A stretch of DNA of 64,000 nt, taken from the NCBI GenBank assembly GCA_965220775.1, contig OZ244845.1:2480001-2544000 (forward strand). Reading direction: 5' to 3'. The notes under the pieces are model-generated. The model saw only the letters and a list, made by a program, of their open reading frames with translations, made no database searches and had not been told where the DNA came from. Position numbers and translations under genes: made by a program. Positions 51,327-60,740 of this stretch are shown piece by piece; position 1 is the stretch's first letter, and each line of letters opens with the position of its first letter. This DNA comes from G963664835 sp965220775 (GTDB lineage: Bacteria > Chloroflexota > UBA6077 > FW602-bin22 > JBCLEL01).

Positions 51327-52367
51327 TTACTCGATCTGAGCGATGTCGACGCCGACGCTATTGCCGGCCTCGACGAGCCCATCCCACGTCGCCTCCGGCA
51401 TCGCCACGCCGTCGCGTGTGCGCTGCTCGCGCGCTCTCTGCTCGGGCTCACCCGGAAGAAGAACCTCCTCGAAGCCAGGAGCCGGCGGGACTTCCTTGAT
51501 TCGGCGAAGCTTGAAGTCGGCGACTGCCTCATAGCTGCCATCGGGCCGGAATGTCCCTGGATCTATGGCGATAATCACGGTGCCGCCGTGGGCGCCGTCC
51601 TCAGCATATAGATCCCCCGGCGCCAGCGCACCGCACAGCAGCTCAACCAGCATGGCTATCGAATAGCCCTTGTGTTCGCCGAACGGCAGGAGCATCCCAC
51701 CATCGTAGAAGTCCGCCGGCTTGACGCTGGGTCGACCGTGCTTGTCGAGGATCGCGCCGGGAGGCAGGTCGGCGTTCTTGGCCTTAGCGAACTGGATTTT
51801 GCCCTCAGCGATGAATGAGGTTGCAATGTCCATCGTCATTGGAGGCATTTCGCCGGCCGGCGCTCCGAATGCGAGAGGATTGGTTCCAAGCGCGCGGGCG
51901 GCTCCTCCGAACGGTGCGGTCGTCGTGGGCCCCGTTCCGCCGGAGCCACCGACCATCACCACCGAGATTATTCCCTGCTCGGCCGCCTGCTCAACCCATT
52001 CGCCCAAGCGTCCGATATGATGGCAGCGCACCACCGAAACAAGAGATATCTTGCTCTGTTTGGCCTTGCGTATCGCGACCTCAGTCCCGTAGTGCGCCGC
52101 GACGTGACCAAACGTCCACCTGCCATCGACCAGCGCAGTGGTCTCGGTCTCCTCGACAACCGCCGGCCTGACGTCCGGCACCATGGCGCCGTCTTTGATT
52201 CGAGCAACATAGACCGGAACGCGCAGGACGCCGTGCGAATCATGGCCGGCGAGATTGCTTCCTACCAACACCTCGGCCATCAGGCTGGCTGAATCATCCG
52301 GAGCGCCAGCCGCGGCAAATATGGTTTGGACTATGGACCGGAGACGCTTTGCCGACACATTGAGCAC
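51327..52367 (-). CDS. Ldh2-family dehydrogenase, no. 2
   Basis: 346 residues, GTG start with GGAGGT upstream. Same family as 39365-40408: MAEVLVGSNLAGHDSHGVLRVPVYVARIKDG, HIGRLGEWVEQA, GTNPLAFGAPAGEMPPMTMDIATS, MLLPFGEHKGYSIAML. Catalytic His present. It oxidises a 2-hydroxy acid with NAD(P). Transcribed alone. The two paralogues differ enough that they probably have different substrates. Confidence 0.9.
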   Translation of the reverse strand: MLNVSAKRLRSIVQTIFAAAGAPDDSASLMAEVLVGSNLAGHDSHGVLRVPVYVARIKDGAMVPDVRPAVVEETETTALVDGRWTFGHVAAHYGTEVAIRKAKQSKISLVSVVRCHHIGRLGEWVEQAAEQGIISVVMVGGSGGTGPTTTAPFGGAARALGTNPLAFGAPAGEMPPMTMDIATSFIAEGKIQFAKAKNADLPPGAILDKHGRPSVKPADFYDGGMLLPFGEHKGYSIAMLVELLCGALAPGDLYAEDGAHGGTVIIAIDPGTFRPDGSYEAVADFKLRRIKEVPPAPGFEEVLLPGEPEQRAREQRTRDGVAMPEATWDGLVEAGNSVGVDIAQIE

Positions 52368-52525
52368 AGGACATTACCTCCAATAGATCTTGGAATCTGT
52401 TTCAAGCGCAAGGAGAACGAAGTCTTTCCTTCGAACCTGAAGTTTATCACTCACCGGCGCTAAGTATAGTCCGGCCGTAGCCTTTGAGGCAGCGCTGACC
52501 CGCGTGCGGGCCGAATGCGCTGGGC

Positions 52526-52789
52526 CTAGCCGGCTTCGGGCTCTATCAGGTGTCCGATCGGCACGCCCAGAGCATCGGCGATCCTTAGCACGGCGCCGAT
52601 CGTCAGGTTCTGCTTGCCGTGCTCGACCATGCTGATGTAGGTCCGATCCAGCCCAGACGTGTTGGCTAACTCCTGCTGTGTCATGTGCCGGCTGGTGCGA
52701 ATCGAATTGATCCGCCGGCCCATCGCCGTCAAATGGTCCTCCAGGGTGAAAATCTTATCCCCCAGGCCGGCGGCTTCCCGTCGATACAA
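52526..52789 (-). CDS. XRE-family transcriptional regulator
   Basis: 87 residues. HTH: GRRINSIRTSRHMTQQELANTSGLDRTYISMVEHGKQNLTIGAVLRIADALGVPIGHLIEPE. The N-terminal 20 residues before MGRRIN may not be translated. It could regulate the Ldh2 gene downstream, but no operator was identified. Confidence 0.85.
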   Translation of the reverse strand: MYRREAAGLGDKIFTLEDHLTAMGRRINSIRTSRHMTQQELANTSGLDRTYISMVEHGKQNLTIGAVLRIADALGVPIGHLIEPEAG

Positions 52790-52960
52790 GTCGCGATGTT
52801 GATTCGTCCATTCTCGCCATCACGGCACCAGAAGAATAGAATTGGCTGAGTCGCGCCGGTCAAAGCCGGCCGGCACTCGAAGTTTCAAAACATCGTCTGA
52901 GTTGGTTCACGGGAGGGAAACCGCGGGTCTGATACCGATCTTCATCCCGCGGACAGAGAA

Positions 52961-53449
52961 ATGAGCCGAATCGTCGTATTTGGGGACACACACCTGGTCT
53001 ACGGCAGACGATCGGATCTTTACGAACAGCTCGTGTCTGATCTGGCCGGCTGTGACCTCGCCATCCACACCGGTGATATCGCCACGGCCTCGACGCTGGA
53101 GATGCTTAGGGAACTCGCCGAAATTGTGGCTGTCTACGGCAACGTCTGCTATCCCGAACTCCGCCTGCGACTGCGCCGGCGTGAGATCGTCGAGGCGGAC
53201 GGGGTGCGCATCGGAGTTGTGCACGGTGACGGAGGCGCGTCCGCTTACCACGTCGCCCGAGCCGCGTTCCGAGGAGAAGACCTGGACTTGGTAGTCTTTG
53301 GTCACAGCCACCGAAGACTGAAGGAGACATACAACGACAGATTGCTGCTGAATCCAGGATCGGCGTGCCAGCCCCGTGGCGAACGTAGGTCTCACGCTAT
53401 CGTGACGACCCGTCCCGAACTCTCGGTCGATTTCGTGATCGCGGATTGA
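52961..53449 (+). CDS. metallophosphoesterase, YfcE/MJ0936-like
   Basis: 162 residues. Metal motifs GDTH, HTGDIA, YGN (with VC in place of the usual CD), VVHGDG and FGHSHR. Short members of this group are phosphodiesterases acting on small or cyclic phosphodiesters. Convergent with the methionine aminopeptidase gene, 19 bases apart. Confidence 0.85.
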   Translation: MSRIVVFGDTHLVYGRRSDLYEQLVSDLAGCDLAIHTGDIATASTLEMLRELAEIVAVYGNVCYPELRLRLRRREIVEADGVRIGVVHGDGGASAYHVARAAFRGEDLDLVVFGHSHRRLKETYNDRLLLNPGSACQPRGERRSHAIVTTRPELSVDFVIAD

Positions 53450-53468
53450 GCGGCCGGCTGAGACCGCT

Positions 53469-54257
53469 CTATAGCTGGGTCAGTACTTGGGGGCCATTCG
53501 GGGTCACCGCTATGGTGTGCTCGAACTGAGCGGACCTGGATCCATCAACGGTGCAAACTGTCCAGCCATCTTCGAGCAACCGTGCCTCAGGCGCGCCGGC
53601 GTTGATCATCGGCTCTATCGTAAATACCATTCCCGGCCGGATCTTGAATCCTATACCGGGAACGCCATAGTGCAGGACGGTCGGCTCCTCGTGAAGCGAA
53701 CGACCGACTCCATGTCCCGATAGCTCCCGCACTACCGAGAACCCCTGTCCCTCGGCGAGTTGCTGGATAGCCGCGCCGATGTCGCCAACGCGAGCGCCTG
53801 GACGAACCTGCTCGATACCGCGTTCCAGGCACTGGCGGGTCACGTCCAATAGCCTCTGAGTTTCGCCGTCGATCGGCCCTATCGCAAACGTCTTGCAGGA
53901 GTCTCCGACCCAACCCTTGTAGCTCAGTCCTATGTCGATTCCCACGATCTCACCGTCGCGCAGCTCCCGATTCGGGCTGGGGATTCCGTGACAAACCACG
54001 CTATCGATCGCGACGCAAATGCTGGCCGGAAACGGCCGGCGGCCCGGATCGTTCTGCCGGCCGGCCCTGCCGCCATAGCCTTTGTAGATGGGGATCGCGC
54101 CCCTCGCCCGGATGAACTCCTCGCAGATGCGGTCGAGCTCGCCGGTGGTGACGCCGGGCACGACACTTTCCTTGAGGTGCTGGAACGTCTCGGCGACGAT
54201 GCGGCCGCTCTCGCGCAGCCGCCGGATCTGCCTCGGCGACTTCAGCTTTATCGCCAT
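53469..54257 (-). CDS. map: methionine aminopeptidase, type I
   Basis: 262 residues from the ATG at 54257 (AIKLKSPRQIRRLRESGRIVAE), which matches the family N-terminus and length; the frame continues upstream only over the antisense of the tRNA. Metal ligands: Asp in GIDIGLSYKGWVGD (two), His in GHGVGRSLHEEP, Glu in FTIEPMI and QFEHT. It removes the initiator Met from nascent proteins. Confidence 0.95.
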   Translation of the reverse strand: MAIKLKSPRQIRRLRESGRIVAETFQHLKESVVPGVTTGELDRICEEFIRARGAIPIYKGYGGRAGRQNDPGRRPFPASICVAIDSVVCHGIPSPNRELRDGEIVGIDIGLSYKGWVGDSCKTFAIGPIDGETQRLLDVTRQCLERGIEQVRPGARVGDIGAAIQQLAEGQGFSVVRELSGHGVGRSLHEEPTVLHYGVPGIGFKIRPGMVFTIEPMINAGAPEARLLEDGWTVCTVDGSRSAQFEHTIAVTPNGPQVLTQL

Positions 54258-54390
54258 GGCCGGCGTTTCGATGCTGTGGCTGACGGCACGTCTCGGTCCT
54301 CCATTGATGCGATCGGCGATGAGTGCAGGATGTTCCGTAGATGATACTACCGATGGAGGAGAGCCGGGGCGTTGAATGCTATTGGAGGGC

Positions 54391-54433
54391 GAAAATAGAA
54401 TTACGCCGGCACGGCGTTCGCGAGTCCGGTTGC
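54391..54433 (+). repeat. upstream part of the tRNA-Lys repeat, first copy
   Basis: GAAAATAGAATTACGCCGGC and what follows match the sequence just before the tRNA-like copies at 58601 and 62014 with several differences. Here homology stops at 54391; in the other two copies it extends about 90 bases further left. Confidence 0.6.
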
Positions 54434-54510
54434 GGGCCATTAGCTCAACTAGGCAGAGCAGGCGACTCTTAATCGTCAGGTTGCAGGTTCGATTCCTGCA
54501 TGGCCCACCA
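54434..54510 (+). tRNA. tRNA-Lys (anticodon CTT)
   Basis: Complete cloverleaf: acceptor GGGCCAT/ATGGCCC, D stem GCTC/GAGC, anticodon stem GGCGA/TCGTC with loop CTCTTAA (anticodon CTT), variable AGGTT, T arm GCAGG-TTCGATT-CCTGC, then ACCA with encoded CCA. It is the intact member of three related copies and marks the left border of the accessory region. Confidence 0.93.
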
Positions 54511-54664
54511 AATGTACTCGTGCTATTATTGGCCGTTGATGGCTCAGGCTTCACCCATCAGCTTGACCTGACCAGAGGTCGTATTTGTGAACGTGAACAG
54601 TCGTTTGCTGCGACACCATCATGGCTGACTTAAGGGCCTCAGCAACACATGGAGGCTTGGGAAC

Positions 54665-54820
54665 ATGGACGTCCTCTTTAAGTATGTACCCGCGGAGCGT
54701 GTTCTGAGGTGTCTTCCAGAGGTGGGCAATGGAACACTTCGGGCCACGCAGCCTTCATCCTTGAACGACCCCTTTGAGTGCTCCGTCAGTAGACTCTTCA
54801 GGGATCAAGACGAGGGTAAG
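54665..54820 (+). pseudogene. 5' fragment of a DUF2971 gene
   Basis: The first 50 residues (MDVLFKYVPAERVLRCLPE, then GTLRATQPSSLNDPFECSV) look like the start of DUF2971 proteins, whose LNDPFE motif is diagnostic. After FECSVSRLFRDQDEG the frame loses any family character, and a different protein is encoded in another frame. It is probably a deletion joining two genes. Confidence 0.55.
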
Positions 54821-55340
54821 GCAAGCGAGCGTGTGGCTGGTCCTACGCCGGCACTTGGAGCGGGCGGGCTGGTGGGTGTTGGCCACCATCGCAGGTGTCC
54901 TGGTCACTCTTCTTCTGGAATCTCTTCTGTTCGTCCCTCTTACAGTAGACATCATGATCAAGGCACGGGAATCAGGAAACGTCGAGGTCTTACGTGTCTG
55001 GCTTGTACGCGAATCCGCGTTCAACGGGGCAGTACTCGGGATACTTCAGTGGCTGGTGTTGCGGCGGCAACTGGCAAAGGCGGGATGGTGGGTGTTAGCC
55101 AGTACCGGAGGCTACGTTGCCGCTGGCTATGTTGCGTCAAGGGTGACCGTATTCCTATATGGGGCAACATTAGATGTGACTCTGCCGATTCAGCAGGTCG
55201 TGACCAGTGTGGCGTCCGGACCGGTGTATGGAGCGATCACTGGAGTTGCGCTGATGTTGCTCCTGAGCCGCCGAGCGAACGGCGGAGACGCCACTTCCAC
55301 ATCAACGGTGCGCACAGGTGACTGGCGCAGGTCCATTTGA
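54774..55340 (+). CDS. membrane protein, probably truncated at its N-terminus
   Basis: Up to 188 residues, though the true start is uncertain (a TTG at 54774 inside the DUF2971 fragment). It contains two related units, ASVWLVLRRHLERAGWWVLAT and LQWLVLRRQLAKAGWWVLAS, each followed by hydrophobic helices; this W-LVLRR-AGWWVLA pattern marks an unnamed family of bacterial membrane proteins. The first unit begins just where the DUF2971 fragment ends, suggesting that part of the gene was lost. May be a pseudogene. Confidence 0.5.
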   Translation: MSAPSVDSSGIKTRVRQASVWLVLRRHLERAGWWVLATIAGVLVTLLLESLLFVPLTVDIMIKARESGNVEVLRVWLVRESAFNGAVLGILQWLVLRRQLAKAGWWVLASTGGYVAAGYVASRVTVFLYGATLDVTLPIQQVVTSVASGPVYGAITGVALMLLLSRRANGGDATSTSTVRTGDWRRSI

Positions 55341-55405
55341 GAATGTTTCTTAAGAAATTCGATCCAAGAATGAAGGAACAAGAGGCGGCGCAGAGGAGGT
55401 AAGAC

Positions 55406-57907
55406 GTGAATCATCCCAGGGCTGTGCGCCGATTATTCGGACCGTGGGCGACAGTGATGGTGAGCGCGTCAGCCAAGAGTTCAGCACGTCTGGCTATATG
55501 GGCGCTGGTTCTGCTAGTGACCGCATCCTGCGGCATCTTCGGGGGCGACCCAAGTCCGACTCCAGCGCCCAAGCTGGTCTCAATTAACATCCTCACGCCG
55601 ACTGCTAACGTCGAGAGCCCAGACACTGGTGACCGTCCCGAAGAGATAATCATCAATCCGACGCCGCAACCGACCTATACCCCTGTTCCAACGAGCATTC
55701 CAGAGCCGACAACGACGCCCACGTCGCAGCCCACTCATACCCCTGTTCCTACGAGCACGCCCGAGCCGACAACGACGCCCACGTCGCAGCCCACTCATAC
55801 CCCTGTTCCTACGAGCACGCCCGAGCCGACAACGACGCCTGAACCCACAGCCGCGCCGGAATCGACGGCCACAGCTACAACAGAACCTACGGCCACGCCA
55901 ACGCCTCCTCCGCCACCGCCGCCGGCAGCGACACCTCTCCCCACGGTCGCACCCACGCCAAGGCCGACATACACCCCTGTACCGACATACACCCCTGTAC
56001 CGACTCCCACGCCGCTGTGGGACGAAGATTTCTGGCTCGCTTACGACAACAGTGATCGTAACTGGACATTCTGGAGCAGGGTCAGTGTGGAGGAGGTGCG
56101 AACGAAACTGGAGCGGGGAGCAGCCGTCCATGCTACTACCAAGTACGACAGTACACCTTTGCATTGGGCGGCGCGGTATAACGACCCGGCGGTGGTCGAA
56201 ATGTTGCTGGACTGGGGCGCAGACGTAAATGCTGCGACCCCGCCAGTTGAGGGCCGTTATCATTGCATCATATGTTTGCATGGCGTGACGCCTTTGCATT
56301 GGGCGGCGGATAACGACAACCCGGCGGTGGTCGAAACACTGCTGGACAGGGGCGCAGACGTAAATGCTGCGAGGAGTGATGGCCAGACGCCTTTGCATCG
56401 GGCGGCGTATAAGGACAACCCGGCGGTGGTCGAAACGCTGCTGGACTGGGGCGCAGACGTAAATGCCGCGGACAGTGACGGCTGGACGCCTTTGCATTGG
56501 GCGGCGAGAGATAGTACCGCGACGGTGGTCGAAATGCTGCTGGACCGGGGCGCAGACGTAAATGCTAGACAGCGGCGAAACTGGACCCCCCTGCATTATG
56601 CGCTGTCTGAGGAAAAACGCGCAGTGGTGAAAATGTTGCTGGACCGGGGCGCAGACGTCAATGCCTCCGCCGATACGATCCCAGGCGATTCTGGGTTCCT
56701 CGGTATAGGAGCATCGGATACGATTTACGGGGGGACGCCTCTGGCTTTTGCGGTAAGGTGGGGGGATATGCAGATTGTCGCCCTGCTGTTGGACTATGAC
56801 GTAGACGTAAATGCCGCGAGCAACCTAGGCTTTACGCCTTTGCATTGGGCGGCGGATAACGACAACCCGGCGGTGGTCGAAATGCTGCTGGACCGGGGCG
56901 CAGACGTAAATGCCGCGAGCAACCTAGGCTCTACGCCTTTGCATTGGGCGGCGAAATATAGTACCGCGACGGTGGTCGAAATGCTGCTGGACCGGGGCGC
57001 AGACGTCAATGCTGCGAGGAGTGATGGCCAGACGCCTTTGCATTGGGCAGCCAGCTACAGCAAGAACCCGGCCGTGATCAAAACGCTGATGGACCGGGGC
57101 GCAGACGTGAGTGCCATGAACAGTGAAGGCCGGGACCGTCTGCTGCTTTGGGGGGTGCTGAACGACACCCAGGAGGTGGCCGAAACCGCGCTCGCCGAGG
57201 GCGCCGACGTCAACGCCCAGAACCGCGAGGGCTTTGCGCCCCTGCACTGGGCACTGAAGTATTACCCGGAGATGGTCGAAATGCTGCTGAACCACGGCGC
57301 AGACGTAAATATCGCGAACCGGAACGGCTGGACGCCTCTGCATTACGCGCTGGAGTATAGTAGCGAGGCAGTGGTCACAACATTGCTGGACCGGGGTGCC
57401 GACGTTAATGCTGCGAACGTCAATGGTTCGACGGCTTTGCACTACGCGGCGAGGTTTAACGCAGATTCAGCGGTGGTCAAAAGGCTGCTGAACCTGGGTG
57501 CAGACGTCAATGCTGGGAAGCCCGGCGGACGGACGCCTCTGGGAGAGGCGGCGTCGCATGGCAGCGCGGCGGTGGTCGAGACGCTGCTGGACGGGGGCTC
57601 AGACTTCAATGCCCGGAATACCTTTGGCTGGGGGCCCTTGCATTGGGCGGCGAGGGACAACGGAAACCCGGCGGTGACAGAAATGTTGCTGGACCGGGGC
57701 GCCAACGTCAATGCCGCGAGCAACCTAGGCTCTACGCCTCTTCATCTGGCCGCGCGGGAAAATAACCCGACGGTAGTCGAAACGCTGCTAGACTGGGGCG
57801 CCGACATAACCGCCAAGGACGATGAAGATAGGACGCCGTGTCAAGTGGCCAGGGAAGAGCGTAATCTCGCCGGCACACCCGTCTTGGATCGGCTGTGCAG
57901 CCCATAG
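55406..57907 (+). CDS. ankyrin-repeat lipoprotein
   Basis: 833 residues, GTG with AGGAGGT upstream. Signal with lipobox LVTASC near residue 42, then a 150-residue Pro/Thr linker encoded partly by exact 60-bp tandem repeats (55681-55840). From about 245 to the end are about 17 ankyrin repeats of the form TPLHWAA..NPAVVEMLLDRGADVNA, several nearly identical (repeats 7, 8 and 15). Ankyrin arrays bind proteins; on a tethered surface protein they could contact other cells or a host, as proposed for ankyrin proteins of symbionts. Repeats 10-11 differ in base use. The cargo of the first tRNA-Lys interval. Confidence 0.85.
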   Translation: MNHPRAVRRLFGPWATVMVSASAKSSARLAIWALVLLVTASCGIFGGDPSPTPAPKLVSINILTPTANVESPDTGDRPEEIIINPTPQPTYTPVPTSIPEPTTTPTSQPTHTPVPTSTPEPTTTPTSQPTHTPVPTSTPEPTTTPEPTAAPESTATATTEPTATPTPPPPPPPAATPLPTVAPTPRPTYTPVPTYTPVPTPTPLWDEDFWLAYDNSDRNWTFWSRVSVEEVRTKLERGAAVHATTKYDSTPLHWAARYNDPAVVEMLLDWGADVNAATPPVEGRYHCIICLHGVTPLHWAADNDNPAVVETLLDRGADVNAARSDGQTPLHRAAYKDNPAVVETLLDWGADVNAADSDGWTPLHWAARDSTATVVEMLLDRGADVNARQRRNWTPLHYALSEEKRAVVKMLLDRGADVNASADTIPGDSGFLGIGASDTIYGGTPLAFAVRWGDMQIVALLLDYDVDVNAASNLGFTPLHWAADNDNPAVVEMLLDRGADVNAASNLGSTPLHWAAKYSTATVVEMLLDRGADVNAARSDGQTPLHWAASYSKNPAVIKTLMDRGADVSAMNSEGRDRLLLWGVLNDTQEVAETALAEGADVNAQNREGFAPLHWALKYYPEMVEMLLNHGADVNIANRNGWTPLHYALEYSSEAVVTTLLDRGADVNAANVNGSTALHYAARFNADSAVVKRLLNLGADVNAGKPGGRTPLGEAASHGSAAVVETLLDGGSDFNARNTFGWGPLHWAARDNGNPAVTEMLLDRGANVNAASNLGSTPLHLAARENNPTVVETLLDWGADITAKDDEDRTPCQVAREERNLAGTPVLDRLCSP

Positions 57908-58470
57908 CGCGCGGGTTGCCCGCAGCGCGGCCCGGTGTCTTTGGGCCAACCAATACCGTGTACTTCAGAGATGGCGATGGGGTGTGGTCCCCGACACGGC
58001 AGTGAGGAGCTGGCCCTCTCCTCACGCCCAGGTGACGCTCCATCGACTCTCTCACGTCCGCGACCTGAAAGAGATGCAGTTAGGTTGCCAGTCTGGAAAG
58101 AGCCATCATACCGTTGGATTTCTTCTCTTCGGCGTACCGGAACTGCAGAGCTCCTTGCTGCATAATAGGTGCACCTCGTTGGTGATGGTTTATTGCTTTC
58201 GCGAATCATCATGGCCCGCTTGTTCAGCCGGCTCCAACGAGGTCTTCATATATCTAGGCGGTGGACTTGGGACCAACCATCTCGTTCACTACAGAGCCCG
58301 CAGCATTTATGATGTTATCGCCACGGGGTTAACTTACGCAGGATAAGGTGCCGAACCCAATGACCTGCTTGGGCAGGGTAGGGTCTTTGATTCCAACAAA
58401 GGAGATTGGAGATGATTCCTGACTTAGTGAGCCAGTCGGGTCTTATCGGCCTCTTGGCCGCCCTAGGCGT
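57908..58470. other. intergenic region after the ankyrin gene
   Basis: About 560 bases without a convincing gene. At 58398-58411 AAAGGAGATTGGAG precedes an ATG at 58412 that opens a 43-residue frame, IPDLVSQSGLIGLLAALGVV, which then runs into the 206-bp repeat. This looks like the beginning of a gene cut off by the repeat. Confidence 0.4.
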
Positions 58471-58676
58471 TGTCTTCGACGGACACCAAGGATGTTTCGC
58501 AGATCATACGATCGACGAGGCAGGCCGGGCGCCGGCGTATTGACCCTGGATCGCCGGTGAAAATATAAATGCGCCGGCGCGGTGCTCCCGAATTGGGTGC
58601 GGGCCATTAGCTCAACTAGGCAGCGCCGGCGACTCTTGATCGTCAGGTTGCAGGTTCGATTCCTGCATGGCCCACC
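58471..58676 (+). repeat. 206-bp direct repeat ending in a tRNA-Lys copy, copy B
   Basis: TGTCTTCGACGGACACCAAGG through the tRNA-like sequence; matched by 61885-62090 with few changes. The two copies bracket a 3.2-kb segment with purC, a HAD phosphatase, an EEP-family protein and a gene fragment. Confidence 0.85.
58601..58676 (+). tRNA. tRNA-Lys (CTT)-like copy, possibly defective
   Basis: Acceptor, anticodon (loop CTCTTGA, anticodon CTT) and T arms are as in the copy at 54434, but the D stem pairs GCTC with GCGC (one mismatch), the base after the anticodon is T then G, and the 3' end is ACCT rather than ACCA. It may be a pseudo-tRNA or a marginal gene. Confidence 0.5.
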
Positions 58677-58712
58677 TCGTATAGGCTTTTAACCTTTCGG
58701 AGACAATAATAA

Positions 58713-59702
58713 ATGGAGAACGCTATTTACACCCCAGGGGGCTACACGGATCGAATACGACAAGAGCTCGGAAACTGCCTCATTGAGACGAATATCTCTC
58801 GAGGTGAGAAGTTCATAGGCAAAGTACGGGATCGATACGATCTTGGGGATCGTATGGTACTCATCACCACCGACCGACAGAGTGCCTTCGACCGGGTGCT
58901 GGCCGCTGTCCCCTTCAAAGGGCAGGTCCTCAACATGACGAGCGCATGGTGGTTTGAACAGACCCGCCATATTGTGCCAAATCAGGTTCTATCCATCCCC
59001 GATCCAAACGTCACAATTGCAAAAAAATGTACCGTCTTCCCGATTGAGTTCGTGGTGCGTGGATACATCACCGGAACCACGAGCACCTCCCTCTGGACGG
59101 TCTACCAGAGTGGTCGGCGTCACTACTGTGGCAACGATTTGCCCGACGGCCTAATGAAAAACCAGAAGCTCCCGACGAATTACCTCACACCGACCATCAA
59201 GGAGGAGGATCACGACCGTCCGATCAGCCCTGACGAGATCGTGTCCGAGAACTGGATGACGGCCGATGATTGGGAACAATGTAGCCGCATCGCGCAGGAA
59301 CTTTTCGCTTTCGGTCAAGCCAAGGCAGCCGAGTATGGCCTAGTTCTCGTCGATACCAAATATGAGATGGGCCGTGACGAGAACGGTGAGATCCTTCTGA
59401 TCGACGAGATCCACACCCCTGACTCTAGTCGCTACTGGATCGCCGACTCTTATCAACAGCGCATGCGGGAGGGACAGGAACCCGACAACGTCGACAAAGA
59501 ATTCCTCCGGCTCTGGTTCAGGGAGAACTGCAACCCCTACGAGGATGAGGTCCTACCACCAGCACCGTATGACCTTATAATCGAGCTCTCAAGACGCTAC
59601 ATCTACCTTTACGAGAAGATCACCGGTCGCTCTTTCGAGTTTCCAGAGGCGGACCAACCGATCGAGACACGTTTGGAAAGCAACCTTGAAGGAATCAAAT
59701 GA
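58713..59702 (+). CDS. purC: phosphoribosylaminoimidazole-succinocarboxamide synthase
   Basis: 329 residues, longer than the 240-residue bacterial form and like the 300-residue type of yeast Ade1 and many bacteria. GKVRDRYDLGDRMVLITTDRQSAFDRVLAAVPFKGQVLNMTSAWWF contains the nucleotide-binding and substrate loops; FPIEFVVRGYITGTTSTSLW, DTKYEMGRDENGEILLIDEIHTPDSSRYW also fit. It catalyses an ATP-dependent step of purine synthesis. It stands without other pur genes, inside the tRNA-Lys-bounded segment, and lacks GCCGGC, which suggests transfer. Confidence 0.93.
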   Translation: MENAIYTPGGYTDRIRQELGNCLIETNISRGEKFIGKVRDRYDLGDRMVLITTDRQSAFDRVLAAVPFKGQVLNMTSAWWFEQTRHIVPNQVLSIPDPNVTIAKKCTVFPIEFVVRGYITGTTSTSLWTVYQSGRRHYCGNDLPDGLMKNQKLPTNYLTPTIKEEDHDRPISPDEIVSENWMTADDWEQCSRIAQELFAFGQAKAAEYGLVLVDTKYEMGRDENGEILLIDEIHTPDSSRYWIADSYQQRMREGQEPDNVDKEFLRLWFRENCNPYEDEVLPPAPYDLIIELSRRYIYLYEKITGRSFEFPEADQPIETRLESNLEGIK

Positions 59703-59938
59703 AGGTATACGGAGGGCGATAGGGCCAAGGTGATTCTGCTTCCACTTCAATTGACAGAAAACCCTATCCAATAAACATGAAGTGTAGGCTAACCAGGCGC
59801 TCAACTTGACCGAGCCAGCGAAGGTTTTTGAAGTTTTCGCTTCGCATCGCAAACACCGTTAACTCTTCTCCGACGGTTCGTCGCCGGGGCTCGTCAAGTT
59901 AGCTTGATCGTTAAGCCGAAAATGAATCGAGCACAAAA

Positions 59939-60598
59939 GTGAAAAAATACATTCTCTTTGACCATGATGGGGTTTTAGTCGAAACAGAACATTGGTATTA
60001 CCTAGCAAACAAACGAGCGCTGGCATCTCTCGGAATTGATCTCCCACGAGACGCATACTTGGTGAATATGGCCAATGGAGTTTCCGCGTGGGAGGCGGCA
60101 CGAGTTTCAGGAATATCCGAATCTGAAATTAAACGTGGCCGAGAACTAAGAAACCGATACTACCAGGAATACCTGATGACCGAAGACATCGAGATCGAGG
60201 GTGTCCTGCAAACACTAGCCGAACTCGCAGATACGTATGGGATGGGTATAGTTACTACATCCAAACGAACTGACTTCGCCTTAATACACGAAAAGCGATT
60301 CATTCTAGACTATATGGAATTCTATTTAACTGTGGAGGATTACGAGCGAGCTAAACCACATCCCGAACCCTATCTGAGAGGACTCCAACGCTTTGGTGCT
60401 ACTGCCGCTGAAACGGTAGTTATTGAAGACTCGGCGAGAGGGTTGAAGTCGGCAATAGCGGCGGGTATTGACTGCATCGTGGTTGCAAACGAGTTCACTG
60501 CAGCTCACGATTTGTCCAAAGCAACTGCCAAGGTCGCTACGTTTAAGGAATTGCCATCTACTATAAAGGGCTTAACAAGTTTAGCCAGGCGACGCTGA
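59939..60598 (+). CDS. HAD-superfamily hydrolase (phosphatase/phosphoglucomutase-like)
   Basis: 219 residues from GTG. HAD motifs: I FDHDGVLVE (with the two Asp), II ITTSK-like VTTSKRTDF, III Lys in RAKPHPEPYL, IV VIEDSARGLKSAIAAG. The cap domain is helical (C1 type). Small-molecule phosphatase; substrate unknown. AT-richer than the resident genes and part of the same cargo as purC. Confidence 0.9.
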   Translation: MKKYILFDHDGVLVETEHWYYLANKRALASLGIDLPRDAYLVNMANGVSAWEAARVSGISESEIKRGRELRNRYYQEYLMTEDIEIEGVLQTLAELADTYGMGIVTTSKRTDFALIHEKRFILDYMEFYLTVEDYERAKPHPEPYLRGLQRFGATAAETVVIEDSARGLKSAIAAGIDCIVVANEFTAAHDLSKATAKVATFKELPSTIKGLTSLARRR

Positions 60599-60740
60599 AA
60601 AGCGCGCGCCTGCTAAAAGCGTTAGGTCTTAGAAAACGAGAGTCATGAACCTATCCCATAACCTGTACCCAGTTGTGGTGCGGATGAGTTCCGATGAATT
60701 GACTCGCCGATCCAATGGGTAGGCGAAGAGGCGCTAGGCT

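Noticed and set aside
54258..54554. N-terminal extension of methionine aminopeptidase
   Set aside because: The extension is the antisense of the tRNA-Lys gene; the family start is at 54257.
57822..58346. A 174-residue frame after the ankyrin gene
   Set aside because: Begins inside the ankyrin gene, has no ribosome binding site and no recognisable fold or family.
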